A DNA stretch of 64,000 nt, taken from contig NC_092341.1 of the NCBI RefSeq assembly GCF_046630445.1, forward strand, positions 292,520,001-292,584,000. Reading direction: 5' to 3'. The stretch comes from Rutidosis leptorrhynchoides (lineage: Eukaryota; Streptophyta; Magnoliopsida; Asterales; Asteraceae). A program made the translations under genes and the position numbers. Shown here one piece after another: positions 40,437 to 52,336 of this stretch. The first letter of the stretch is position 1. Each line of letters starts with the position of its first letter. The notes under the pieces were generated by a model. The model had not been told where the DNA came from. It saw nothing but the letters and a program-made list of their open reading frames with translations, and searched no databases.

Positions 40437-40748
40437 TGTTATAAAAGTAATAATTGGATGATAATTTTATTATTATTATAGATATTGCATAGTATATTTT
40501 TTTGAGTATAAATAGGTGTGTTGAGTTAGAGTTTATTGTATGTATTTTTTTTGGTTAACAAAAACACTCTCTCTCTAGATTCCAAATGCCACCAAACTCT
40601 CATTGTACATTTTTCTATAAATAAAAAACCAATTACTCATACCTTTTGTTCAACCTTTGTTTTCTCCGTTTTACAGTATCTCTATCTCTATATACCTTCT
40701 ACAGTCAAGAATCACTAAAGGTAGTTATAAGCCTACTGAATTATAACA
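40437..40748 (+). repeat. Copia 3' LTR (312 bp)
   Basis: Direct partner of 33,433-33,746, differing by one substitution and one CT unit. Confidence 0.95.
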
Positions 40749-40753
40749 TTAAG

Positions 40754-42321
40754 GGATAATTTAGGAAAAAAGTAAGAAATGATGGTGGAACAAGTAAAAT
40801 TAATGGTGGAAGTAGCATCTCTATAATAATGTCTTATATGTAAAATGAATATAATAGTATTTTTTTTATTCAAAAACGACAACTAATATAAATACGATGT
40901 CATTTTTTAAAAAGAAAAACATCATCAAACCGGAAGATACAAAAGGGAAGCAGGATGAAGCTAGTATCTAGAAAGCAAACACAATTAATTACAAAACTAT
41001 TAAATCCCGAGCCTCACCCACAAATAAACCGAATCACAAGCAAACAACCTATAAATATGAAAAGTAAAATAATATCTAACAAAAAAGCAACGAGTAAACC
41101 AAAAAGCAACCAAAACCGATCAACCCGTTAACAACTATTAAGGCCCATTCGGGTCCACTTTGTTTAATTTACCGTTGACCGTGTCTCGCCTACGATTCTA
41201 GTGGTGGGGAGATACTATATTTGTTAGGATGTTCATAGTCAAAATCACTTTCCTAACTATCCAGTATCCATCTACTTATTATGTATTGAATAGTGTTTTG
41301 AACATCGTCTTAGAACACTATTCTCACTTTACTTTTTCACTAATCATCTAAAACACCATGATAACGCTCTAACTGAACAACTATGAAAGTACCATTGTTC
41401 ATTACAATATACAAAAATTACACACGTATCTACGTGCTTTAACTCAAATTATATCTTTCCTCGTCATTCAAAACATTAAATTACAAGGATTGCCCTTCGG
41501 TTTGAAACTTGTTACATTGACAATCCTTTAGTCAAATGATCGTTAAGTTTTTCCGTTAAATTATACCATGATCATGTCGTCTAGCAGAATGATAGATTGT
41601 TATCGTTCATCTACCTATGAGCTTTATTTTCATCGCCCACTATATTCTTTGTAAAACTTTGAATAAAAGTATAAAACAGATCATATAATTGTTGTACGCC
41701 TATTTTTGGAAGTAACGTTTTGTTTTTTTCCATAAATACCAAATGAATGTTATTCATGTTTTACTTTGTATATGTATATAAACTTGTCTTATTTGGGAGC
41801 TTGAAATTACAGTTTACTGTTACATCTGTTACCATGAAAAGGATCTATTTGCAACTTGCAAGAACATAAAACCGAAAACAGTCTACATACAATTATACAC
41901 ATTACACTTATTGATATTGACGACATTACACTTATTGATATTGACAAATGATGCTCGATAACGATCATTTTCTTCAAAACAAATAGTTTTCACAATGGGA
42001 ATACGAATTTTGTCTACAACTAGAGTTTAATCTATATGGATCAATCAACTTTTAATATGTTTTTGTCAAGAACAAAATAGTAGACTTTTAATCTTTGAAA
42101 ACAAAGACTTTGACTCTTATCCTGCTTGTTACTAGAAACATATAACATATATAATCTTTGAATCTTGGTTTCTTCACTATCTCAACCCTATCAAGTAAAT
42201 TAAATGATGATACATTATGTTTCTTGATATTAACAACTTTTTCATTTTTTGATTCAAAAACAGTTTGGTACGTTATTGATCATTGTCGTCAACGTGTAAT
42301 CAAGACGACAAAGATCTTGAC
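40754..42321 (+). promoter_or_regulatory. Intergenic region upstream of the sulfate transporter
   Basis: This stretch holds the right MITE-like arm (about 40,775-40,815), then about 1.4 kb without coding. A TATATAA at 42,148-42,154, about 170 bp before the ATG, is a candidate TATA box. A 24-bp tandem duplication ('attacacttattgatattga' core) lies at about 41,898-41,947. GTCTC at 41,183-41,187 matches the 5-bp core (reverse GAGAC) of the sulfur-responsive element SURE known from Arabidopsis SULTR1;1, but so short a word is weak evidence. Confidence 0.45.
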
Positions 42322-45300
42322 ATGGATACGAGAAGTTTGACATCGGCGGATAGTCAAAGACAGAACGATCATTACATTCATAAGATTGGTGTCCCTCCAA
42401 AACCAAATCTCTTGAAAGAATTTAAAAGCACGTTAAAAGAAACATTTTTTGCGGATGATCCACTACGTCCGTTTAAACATCAAACGAATTCTAGAAAGTT
42501 CATACTTGGTTTGCAAGCAATTTTCCCAATTCTTGAATGGGGAAGAAGTTATAATTTGAAGAAGTTTAGAGGTGATCTTATTTCTGGACTCACCATTGCT
42601 AGTCTTTGTATTCCTCAGGTATATAAAATATTCAAGATACTTAAACAATTACAGAATAACTGTATAATCATTCTAATGTTTAAATCCATCCATTACAGGA
42701 TATTGGTTATTCAAAACTTGCTGGTGTAGATCCTCAATATGGATTGTGTAAGCAATTTCTATTGCTATATGTATTTTATTTATTTTATTTTATGATAATC
42801 ATAAATTTTTCTACAAATGACATTTATAACTTTTTGTGTAGACTCGAGCTTTGTTCCGCCTCTAATTTATGCGTTCATGGGTAGCTCGCGTGATATTGCG
42901 ATAGGACCAGTGGCCGTAGTCTCTTTATTATTGGGAACACTTCTTCAAAAAGAATATGATCCCCATACGCAAAGAGATGAATATTATAGACTTATATTTA
43001 CAGCTACATTTTTTGCTGGGATCACTCAAGCTACTCTTGGAGTACTCAGGTAAGCAAAATGTGTTTCCTTTTATATAAACGTTTATTAGACAGTAAGGTA
43101 ATGTGTTTTTTTTTTTTTTTTTAATGTCTAAAGACTGCAAATCATACCATGTCTGTAGAGAAGATGTGGCCTAAAGGTTTGTACGTTGCATAGTGGAGAC
43201 TCTTTGTATTTATGTCTACAAAATAACTTTATCCTGTCTACAGTAATAAAAAACATATTTTTTTAAGCCTGCGAGTTTGCAGACAGAATAAGACATTATT
43301 TCATCTTATTTCTTCAGAAAAACAAACACTTTGAAAACATCTACGGGGGCGCACACATAAGTGATAAGACATGATAAGATCTACAAACTGAAACACAAAC
43401 AGCACTTAAGTTTTTATTAACACGAGTTTATTTTGTTGAACAGGCTCGGGTTTCTAATAGACTTTTTATCGCATGCTTCTGTTGTCGGTTTTATGGGTGG
43501 AGCAGCCATCACCATTGCCCTGCAACAACTCAAGGGCTTTCTTGGTATTAGTACTAAACAATTTACGAAAGAAACTGATATTATTTCAGTGATGAAAGCG
43601 GTTTTTAAATCCGCTCATCATGGGGTTAGTTCTTGATTAAGTATCATAAACTGATGTATGTAATCTTTCATGAAGTTTGTTTTGACATATTTTTGCGTAA
43701 ATATTGCAGTGGAACTGGCAGACTATAGTCATCGGATCAAGTTTCTTAGCCTTCCTACTCGTGGCTAAGTTCATAGTAAGAAGTATATTTTTAGATTCAT
43801 ATGATAAATGCTACTCAATTTCACATAAAAATGTCATTTTCTTATAAACTGCTTGTGATACAGGGAAAGAAAAACAAGAAACTGTTCTGGGTACCAGCAA
43901 TTGCACCTTTGATCTCCGTTATATTATCGACTTTTTTCGTGTACATCACTCATGCCAATAAAGATGGTGTTTCAATTGTAAGAACATGATTTTGATTTTA
44001 CATAGTCAAATGACCTACATTTAGTAACTGTATATATATGGAAGGAATTTATATTATGCATATATAGTATATATGTATATGTATGCACAATAATAAATCA
44101 GGAAGAAACAAGTTTGACCTCAAAGGTCAAACTAACAGAAAAAGAGTTGGGTGTTGTTTATTTTTCAGTGTACAAATCTTATTATGTCTTATGTTTGTGC
44201 TCTATTTGTGTTTTAGAAGACGTAAGATAAAACAATGTCTTATTCTGTCTGTAAACTTGCAGAAATACGCTTATAAATGTTGCAGACATTATTAAGTTAT
44301 TCTGACCAATTTTTAAAATTTTGTAAACTTAATCTCTGAATTATTTTGACAGGTGGGAGATATTGAGAAAAGAATCAACCCTCCGTCACTTGACAAAATC
44401 TACTTTTCCGGTGACAATTTACTAAAAGGATTTAAAATCGGCGCTGTAGCTGGCATGATTGCATTAACAGTTGACATCTAACCTTTAAAACACTGTTTCA
44501 ATATTCTTAATAATTGTCATTGTTTCATCTAAAACTGTTCCTTAATCTTTCAGGAAGCAGTTGCAATTGGTAGAACATTTGCTTCAATGAAAGATTATCA
44601 AGTAGATGGTAACAAAGAAATGGTAGCACTTGGAACTATGAACATTGTAGGCTCAATGACATCATGCTACGTTGCAACAGGTGCGAAAAAAAAATATGAG
44701 TTATTGAAACTATATCTGCCAATTGAGACCCAAACACACAAAAATGGTTGGGTCTTGTAACAATAAAGAAAATAAAAAGTGCGGGTTCAATCTCGACCCA
44801 TTCTAAACAAAATAAAAACTTAAAAGGCCCAACAAGACCCGTTTAAACCCATTTCAAACCCGTACAACATCGACGACTCATTTAAACAGTCTGCCAAATC
44901 TTTCAGTTTTGCATTTCAGTTTTAGTTCCACGTTTCGGTTTTCAGTTTCATTTCGAGTTTCAGTTTTCAGTTTCGTGTTTCAGTTTTTAGTTTCACGTTT
45001 CAGTTTCGCGTTTCAGTTTTTAGTTTCACGTTTCAGTTTTATAATTGAAACTGAGGGTAAAAAGTCTATAAACATGATACTGTTTATCTATCGTAGTTAC
45101 AGATTATGCAAGTTCTGAATATAGTAGTTACTTATAGTTTATATTAATTAATTTGATCTTTATAGGTTCGTTCTCGCGATCAGCAGTAAATTATATGGCA
45201 GGATGTCAAACAGCAGTTTCAAACATTGTGATGTCAATTGTTGTATTACTGACTGTAATGTTTCTAACTCCTCTTTTTAAGTACACACCAAACGCGATTC

Positions 45301-46735
45301 TATCTTCGATTATCATATCTGCTGTGATTGGGCTAATTGATATCGACGCTGCAATATTAATTTGGAAAATCGACAAACTTGATTTTTTGGCGTGTATGGG
45401 AGCGTTTTTTGGAGTAGTCTTCAAATCTGTTGAGACTGGACTTATGATTGCTGTAAGAACCTAATATTTTGAAAGTTTTATTAGTTTGGTCCAGTTTTAG
45501 CTCAATATTGATTGATGATGTTTGTATGAAATCGATCAGGTTATCATATCTTTTGCTAAGATTCTTCTTCAAGTTACACGTCCACGAACTGCTATTTTAG
45601 GAAAGATTCCGATGACTAGCGTTTACAGGAACATTGTACAATATCCCGAGGCTATAAAAATTCCCGGTGTTCTGATTGTACGGGTTGATTCCGCTATTTA
45701 CTTCTCCAACTCCAACTACATCAAAGAAAGGTAATATTTTTGCTTCTGGTTAGGTACTTGTACAGTACAATTACTTAATGCACAATTATGATGTATTTAT
45801 CAATTTTGATGGTGGAAATATCATCATCCATACTGAAACGAAATGAATTACTTAATATTAAGTTCATTCGTAACAGTCTGGGTTGACCTGCTAACACTGT
45901 TTTCTACGTAGGATTTGTAAATAATTAATGCGTAAAGTATGATTACAAACACAATCAAAATCTTTGAAAAATGGTTTATATGGGACTTTGGGCGACTTTA
46001 AACACCTTTGACTAATTCAACCCATTATAGCGCGCTCCCATTTAGGTAGTTTATCTATCAACCCATGTGACGCATTCGAGATCAAATACAAACCCAAATA
46101 GACCCATTCATAAGTACACAATCGAAACATATTGCCATCACTACTTGTATTATATTTCATTATTGTCTAGTTTATGGTATTAATCTTACCTAAAAAGGTT
46201 GATGCTTTATAAGTTACATATACATCAAGCAATATATTGCAGGATATTGAGGTGGCTAACAGAGGAAGAAGATAATCTGAAGGCAACATATCAACCAAAA
46301 ATTCAATACTTGATAGTCGAGATGTCACGTAAGAAAGAAAAAAAAATGCCCTGTAACGATGTTTTCATTTTCATCCAATCGATACTTCATATAACATCTT
46401 GTATCCTAAATGCAGCTGTTACTGATATTGACACCAGTGGAATACATGCCTTTGAAGAGTTGTATAGTAGTTTGCTAAAGAGAGATATTCAGGTAAATTA
46501 ATTTACTTTTTCTCTAATTGGTAATTAAGTTAACGAACCCATTTCAAGGCCTAAAAGGACATTTTTTTTTTTTTTTTTTATATTTTGACAGCTTATTCTT
46601 GCAAACCCGGGTCAAAGCGTGCTAGACAAGCTATATGCATCGGGTTTCCCTGATTTGATTGGTGAAGACAAGATTTTTCTTACGGTTGCAGACGCAGTTC
46701 ATACATGTTCACCGAAGTTTAGTGATGACGTCTAA
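42322..46735 (+). CDS. SULTR1: Group 1 high-affinity sulfate transporter (SULTR1-like), 13 exons
   Basis: A proton-coupled sulfate importer of the plasma membrane (SLC26/SulP family). Exons: 42,322-42,618; 42,699-42,747; 42,842-43,049; 43,444-43,624; 43,710-43,775; 43,864-43,977; 44,353-44,469; 44,554-44,680; 45,166-45,452; 45,540-45,730; 46,243-46,328; 46,416-46,492; 46,592-46,735. All borders are GT-AG, and they sum to 1,944 nt and 647 aa with no stop, the usual SULTR length. Residues 1-75 are cytoplasmic. The transmembrane core runs from about 76 to 480, with the signatures DIGYSKLAG (100-108), [20 protein letters not shown] and [21 protein letters not shown]-terminal STAS domain ends with [17 protein letters not shown], where Thr581 matches the regulatory Thr of Arabidopsis SULTR1;2. 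Words such as GWNWQT and [12 protein letters not shown] place it in group 1 (root uptake type) rather than groups 2-4. The ATG at 42,322 is the first in frame with family-like sequence. Which of SULTR1;1, 1;2 or 1;3 it matches is open. Confidence 0.95.
43268..43312 (+). repeat. Intron 3 copy of a short inverted intronic repeat
   Basis: 'gagtttgcagacagaataag' and 'acattatttcatctta' in intron 3 are the reverse complement, with a few mismatches, of 44,223-44,270 in intron 6. It is probably a small MITE-like repeat. Confidence 0.7.
44223..44270 (-). repeat. Intron 6 inverted partner of the intron 3 repeat
   Basis: 'aagataaaacaatgtcttat' and 'tctgtctgtaaacttgca' pair with the intron 3 copy. Exons 4-6 lie between the two copies. 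Confidence 0.7.
44890..45050 (+). repeat. Degenerate GTTTCAGTTT repeat in intron 8
   Basis: About ten copies of a 10-17 bp word, (T)AGTTTCRNGTTTCAGTTTT, with varied spacing. It makes a spurious Phe/Ser-rich open frame at 44,909-45,118. Confidence 0.8.
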
Positions 46736-46784
46736 GTTAATTGTGAAAATGTAACAGTACATCATTTATACGGAAACAAAGTGG

Positions 46785-46790
46785 AATAAA
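46785..46790 (+). terminator. Candidate polyadenylation signal of the sulfate transporter
   Basis: AATAAA lies 50 nt after the stop codon. The T-rich sequence and the poly-A run at about 46,876 fit a plant 3' end. No transcript data were available. Confidence 0.5.
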
Positions 46791-46900
46791 CATTTATTAT
46801 GCAACTTATTGTTTATAAAATGAAATCACCATCTACAACATACTCAGTTATTGCATCACATGAATTATATGTACAAAAAAAAAAAAAAAAAAGTGGAATA

Positions 46901-47344
46901 TGTTGAAATAAATTGGAGTTGGTCAATGTTGCATTTTGTAAACTAGAATTCATAAATGGAGTTGGTTTCATGGTGGCTAACTTACACCATTATCTTCTAA
47001 ACCAATTCACTTCTACATCTAGTATAAATAGAGTTCATTGAAAATACATTCAAATCATCCCAAAAACATTCAACCTTCTTTCTCATATCTTCTTGTGTTC
47101 TAATAGTATAATAGAGAGTTTGAGAGATTAATCTCCTAATTACAAGAGATATAAAGATTAGTGATTATCCTTGTAATTAGAGAGAAGTGTAATTCCTATT
47201 ATTCATATTAGTGAAACGTTTCTTTCCTTGCCCGTGGTTTTTACCCTATTGGAGTTTTCCACGTTAAATCTTGGTGTTCCTTTATTGTTATTATTTCAAG
47301 TATTACTAGCAGTTTGCTATAATTCGGTGTCACTTTTCTCAACA
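46901..47344 (+). repeat. Tork-like copia 5' LTR (444 bp)
   Basis: TG...CA ends, with a TATA-like 'agtataaatagagttcatt' near 47,020 and the primer site directly after the CA. It begins 166 bp after the sulfate transporter stop codon. Confidence 0.85.
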
Positions 47345-47531
47345 AGTGGTATCAAGAGCTAAGGTTCTAATATCTAGTGTGTATTAATCTACTTATCGTA
47401 TGCTCTGTGGTTGCCACGGGAGTGGATCGTCCACATCAGAAAATAAGTAAGATTATTTTCACTCGGTAAAAGTCCTTGGGTGTTATTTCAAGAAAAATAG
47501 TATTGTCGAAAAGAAGATTGTAATTATAGCA

Positions 47532-48380
47532 ATGTCTACAAAATTTGAAATTGAAAAATTTAACGGAAGTAATTTCTCGTTATGGAAATTAAATATGAAA
47601 GCTATCCTGAGAAAGGATAAGTGTTTAGCGGCCATCAGTCAACGGCCATCCGAGTTAACTGATGAAAAATGGGAAGAGATGGACGGCCAGGCTATCGCAA
47701 ATCTTCATCTGGCACTAGCAGATGGAGTTTTGTCTAGCATAGAAGAAAAGAAGATGGTGAAAGAGATTTGGGATCACCTCGTAAAATTGTACGAGACCAA
47801 ATCACTCCACAACAAGATATTCCTTAAGAGGAAACTTTATGCGCTACGCATGAATGAATCTACTTCAGTTAATGAGCACATTAATTCTTTGAATACTCTA
47901 TTTTCTCAACTCGCTTCATTAAGTTGCAATATAAAGCCAAAAGAACGTGCTGCACTTTTACTTCAGAGTCTACATGACTCGTATGATCAACTCATTATTA
48001 ACTTAACCAATAATGTTCTCTCGGAGTATCTAGTCTATGATGAAGTTGCGGCTGCTATTCTAGAAGAAGAAAATCAGCGCAATAAACAGGAGGACAAACA
48101 GGCCGGTTCACGGCAAGTGGAGGCCTTGTTGATGTTAGGAGGGAGATCAACGGAACGTGGCCTAAGTGGGAGTCACAATCATGGTAAACAGAAGTGTAAA
48201 AAGAAGAGGACCTATACATGCTACAATTGTGGCAAGAAAGGTCACCTGAAGAAAGATTGTCGGAGTTTAAATAACTCAAATCCCCAAAGAAATATTGCAA
48301 GCACTTCAGATGATGGGACTGCTTTGGTCAGTGAGGCAGTAGTAGCAAAAGAAGGCAGAAAGACATATGTTGATGTCTGA
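47532..48380 (+). CDS. Tork-like copia Gag ORF (282 aa)
   Basis: Part of the element at 46,901. A UBN2-type Gag domain fills the first 190 residues, followed by a basic linker and a zinc knuckle at about residues 233-246. The frame looks whole; Pol sequence follows directly. Confidence 0.85.
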   Translation: MSTKFEIEKFNGSNFSLWKLNMKAILRKDKCLAAISQRPSELTDEKWEEMDGQAIANLHLALADGVLSSIEEKKMVKEIWDHLVKLYETKSLHNKIFLKRKLYALRMNESTSVNEHINSLNTLFSQLASLSCNIKPKERAALLLQSLHDSYDQLIINLTNNVLSEYLVYDEVAAAILEEENQRNKQEDKQAGSRQVEALLMLGGRSTERGLSGSHNHGKQKCKKKRTYTCYNCGKKGHLKKDCRSLNNSNPQRNIASTSDDGTALVSEAVVAKEGRKTYVDV

Positions 48381-48384
48381 TTAT

Positions 48385-51033
48385 TTGACTCAGGAGCTAC
48401 TTTTCACATGACCCCTAGAAGAGAATGGTTCAAACAATATGAACGTATCTCAGGAGGATCTGTATACAGTTGTAATGATCATGAACTAAAGATCATTGGA
48501 ATTGGAGATATCGTTTTGAAGATGCATGATGGTACAGTTCGTACTATTCAAGGTATGCGACACGTGGAGGGTTTGAAGAATAACTTATTGTCTTTAGGAC
48601 AACTGGATGATCTTGGTTATAAGATGGTGATACATGAGAAGATCATGATAATCAAGAAAGGCGCGATTGTACTTATGAAAGGAGAAAAGGTGGGTGCTAA
48701 TTTATACATTCTGAAAGGCGAGACGGTACAGGAATCGGAAGCATCTGTTGTTTTGAATAGTTCAAGTGATAAAGTTGCTATGACATGGCATCAAAAGCTT
48801 GGACACATATCTGAGCAAGGTATGAAGATTCTTGTTGAAAGAAATCTTATTCCTGGTCTTACAAAGGTATCGCTACCTTTCTGTGAGCATTGTGTAATCA
48901 GCAAGCAGCATCGCCTGAAGTTTAACACATCAAATTCTAGAAGTAAATTGATTCTAGAATTGGTTCACTCTGATGTGTTGCAAGCACCAGTTCAATCCCT
49001 AGGAGGAGAAAAATATTTTGTATCATTTATTGATGATTACACTAGGAGATGTTGGGTGTACCCAATCAAGAGGAAGGCAGATGTGTTTGAAGTTTTCAAA
49101 GTTTACAAAGCACAGGTTGAACTTGAATCTAGTAAAAAGATCAAGTGTTTAAGGACTGATAATGGAGGAGAATACACTGGTGATGAATTTGATAAGTTAT
49201 GCAAACAAGAGGGTATCAAAAGGCAGTTAACGACGGCATAAACTCCTCAACAAAACGGAGTGGCTGAGCGGATGAACAGAACCTTGTTAGATAGAACAAG
49301 GGCGATGTTGGCAACTGCAAGTTTGGGGAAATCATTCTGGGCAGAAGCAGTAAGTACTGCCTGTTATGTGATAAATCGGTCACCATCAACTGCAATTGAG
49401 TTGAAATCACCAATGGAGATGTGGACTGGAAAACCAGTTGATTATTCTGACCTTCATGTATTTGAAAGTTCTATGTACGCAATGTACAATTCTCAAAAAA
49501 CGACAAAGTTGGATCCAAAGTCCAGAAAGTGTTTGTTCTTGGGGTATGCTGATGGAGTTAAGGGGTATCGTTTATGGGACCCCATTGCCCACAAAGTAGT
49601 CATCAGCAGAGATGTTGTTTTTACGGAAGACAAAGATCTTAAAGATGTTAGCACTTCAATAGAAACTACACTGATACAGTTTGGAAATGAATTTCATAAA
49701 GATTCTTCTGAAGCAGTACCAGAGCACGATGAAAATCAAGTAGTCGTTGATGAAGCTCCAGCGATTCGTATTTCTAATCGGGAACGAAAACGTCCAGGGT
49801 GGCACTCAGATTATATTATGGAAAGCAATGTTGCATATTGTCTTCTAACAGAGGAAGGAGAGCCAACAACTCTTCGCGAGGCACTGAATCATTTAGATGC
49901 ATCTCAGTGGATGACGGCTATGCAGGAAGAAATTGAAGCTCTTCATAAAAATAAAACATGGGAACTTGTGCCATTGCCAAAAGGTAGAAAAACTATTAGA
50001 AATAAATGGGTGTATAAGATCAAACGAAATGGCGATGATCAAGTGGAGCGGTATCGTGCAAGACTGGTGGTTAAAGGATATGCTCAGAAAGAAGGTACGG
50101 ACTTTAATGAAATATTTTCTCCTGTGGTTCGACTTACAACAATTCGAGTAGTTCTAGCGATGTGTGCTACATTTGATTTGCATCTAGAGCAGCTAGATGT
50201 GAAAACTGCATTTCTTCATGGAAATCTTGAAGAAGAAATTTATATGCTTCAACCAGAAGGTTTTGAACTACAAGGAAAAAAGAACTTGGTTTGCAGGTTA
50301 AAGAAATCTCTGTATGGTCTCAAACAGGCGCCGAGATGTTGGTACAAGAGATTTGATTCTTTTATAATGAGCCTTGAATATAACATGCTTTATGCAGACC
50401 CTTGTGCATATTTCAAGAGGTTTGGGGACAATGATTTTGTCATTTTGCTGTTATATGTAGACGACATGTTGGTTGCAGGCCCCAACAAAGATCGTATTAA
50501 TAAGCTGAAGGCTCAATTGGCTAGGGAGTTTGAAATGAAAGACTTAGGTGCTGCAAACAAGATTCTAGGGATGCAAATTCACCGAGATAGAGATAATAGG
50601 AAGATTTGGCTTTCTCAAAAGAATTATTTGAGGAAAATCTTGGAGCGTTTCAATATGCAAGATAGTAAGCCAATCTCAACCCCACTTCCTACTAATCTCA
50701 ATTTATCCTCCGTTATGTGTCCTAGCAGTGAAGACGAGAGGAAGGAGATGTCTCGAGTACCGTATGCATCAGCAGTGGGAAGTTTAATGTTCGCAATGAT
50801 ATGTACAAGACCAGACATTGCATATGCAGTGGGAGTAGTTAGTCGGTACATGGCGAATCCTGGTAAAGAGCATTGGAATGCGGTAAAGAGGATCCTTAAA
50901 TACATCAAGGGAACCTTAGATGTTGCATTATGTTATGGGGAACCGGAATTTATTGTCAAAGGGTATGTTGATTCAGATTATGCAGGCGATATCGATAAAA
51001 GTAAATCTACCACTGCATATGTTTTCACACTTT
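48385..51033 (+). pseudogene. Tork-like copia Pol region, broken and truncated by LARD 2
   Basis: Recognisable parts are the protease near 48.39 kb, integrase about 48.8-49.7 kb, reverse transcriptase about 49.9-50.7 kb, and the start of RNase H up to 51,033. About two breaks plus the LARD 2 insertion. Confidence 0.88.
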
Positions 51034-51520
51034 TGTGATGACCCGAGAATTTCTGACCAAATTTTAAACTTAATCTTTATTGATTTCGACACGATAAGCA
51101 AAGTCTGTAATGTTGTTTTTATATAATCAATTACCTTTTGACTGTTCCCGATGATTCACGAACCATTACTTGTAAATATATGGATATATGTAAATATGTG
51201 TATATATAAATATATGTATATATATATATAATAACATGAACATTAATAAACTATTAAATATATTTATTATTATAAATAAATATGTAAAATAAAATACATT
51301 GTAATAAAAACTATCATTTTATATATAATATATGTATATTACTTGTATATATATTGTTATATTTAATCTAATTATTTAATATATATTTATTTGCGTAGTA
51401 AATTTTGTTATTTAAAACTGTTTATATATATACATAGGGTATATTATATATAATTAATTTTGAACTTAAATTGTATATGTCTGTAACTTTCGGTTGACGT
51501 TTAATTATTTTTAAAATAGG

Positions 51521-51523
<3 letters not shown>

Positions 51524-51588
<65 letters not shown>
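51524..51588. repeat. (AT)n microsatellite in LARD 2 5' LTR
   Basis: About 65 bp of AT dinucleotides. The 3' LTR copy (63,103-63,208) is longer. Confidence 0.95.
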
Positions 51589-51591
<3 letters not shown>

Positions 51592-52268
51592 GTTTTAAAA
51601 TAAAAATTGGTACATAATTTGATTAAAAAGATAATAGTTTTGATAAATATTTTTTTTTACCTTTTCAAACTAAGTTTTTGTACTCCGTACATAATAATTG
51701 GAACAGAAAATAAATAATTATAGAACCTTTTTTATCAGGTTTCATACAGTTAATGAGTGAAATGATTAATTGTATTTAATCTAAAAGTTTGGGATTTTTT
51801 AAGAACACTTTTATATTTAAACTGTTTAGCAATGAGCACGATATAGCACATCGGGGGAAAACTGTCGGTAGAAAACTCCAAAGGCGGCTACACTGTACTT
51901 AAATTAAAATATTTGGATCACTGTTTTTCTTTTCTATCCATCTTAATATGACTTTATATATATACATGATACTAGCAAAAACCATCTACCAACCTTCATC
52001 CTAACACCACTACTGCCGAGCCACCACTTTGATCAAACCACCATCCTACAATCACCTTCCACTCGCCACCTCCTAGCTCCACCGTGAGTACCACCAAGAA
52101 CCACCCCATAATTCTGATAGTCATAAAAACCGCCACCCTCTCTTCTTCGAGAACAAACAACCACTCACCACTAAACCCACTTCAACTATGATTTTCTTCT
52201 TCCTTCACCTCCTCCACCTCACAACCACCATGAACCACCAGATCTCCGGTCACCATGATCAACGAACC

Positions 52269-52270
<2 letters not shown>

Positions 52271-52328
<58 letters not shown>

Positions 52329-52336
52329 TCTCTCTC
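52271..52336. repeat. (CT)n microsatellite in LARD 2 5' LTR
   Basis: About 65 bp of CT dinucleotides. The Leu/Ser-repeat open frames across it are artefacts. The matching tract in the 3' LTR is at 63,893-63,962. Confidence 0.95.

Larger units (their letters stand above)
33433..40748 (+). mobile_element. Young Ty1/copia element (Ale/Retrofit-like), 7.3 kb
   Basis: LTRs at 33,433-33,746 and 40,437-40,748 have TGTTATAA...ATTATAACA ends and a perfect 5-bp target duplication TTAAG (33,428-33,432 and 40,749-40,753). The 5' LTR is followed by a CGTTATCAGCACGA primer-site region and the 3' LTR is preceded by the purine tract AAGGGGGAG. Parts in order are gag with a CCHC knuckle, protease, integrase, reverse transcriptase and RNase H, the copia order. 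The LTRs differ by one substitution and one CT unit, so the insertion is very recent (roughly a few hundred thousand years or less). Pol is nonetheless broken, with about four breaks. Confidence 0.93.
46901..51033 (+). mobile_element. Ty1/copia element (Tork-like), cut by LARD 2
   Basis: The 5' LTR is 46,901-47,344 (TGTTGAAATA...TTTCTCAACA). It is followed by the primer site AGTGGTATCAAGAGC, gag with a CCHC knuckle (CYNCGKKGHLKKDC), protease, integrase, reverse transcriptase and the start of RNase H. The frame ends where LARD 2 begins, and its remaining 3' end and 3' LTR would lie beyond the window. Apart from the insertion it is broken, with about two breaks. The wording of gag (KFEIEKFNGSNFSLWK) places it near Tork/Tnt1-like copia. 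It cannot be dated here because the 3' LTR is not in view. Confidence 0.92.

Noticed and set aside
42283-42321. Upstream TTG start for the sulfate transporter
   Set aside because: Not an ATG; the ATG at 42,322 gives a normal-length protein with family-like sequence from there.
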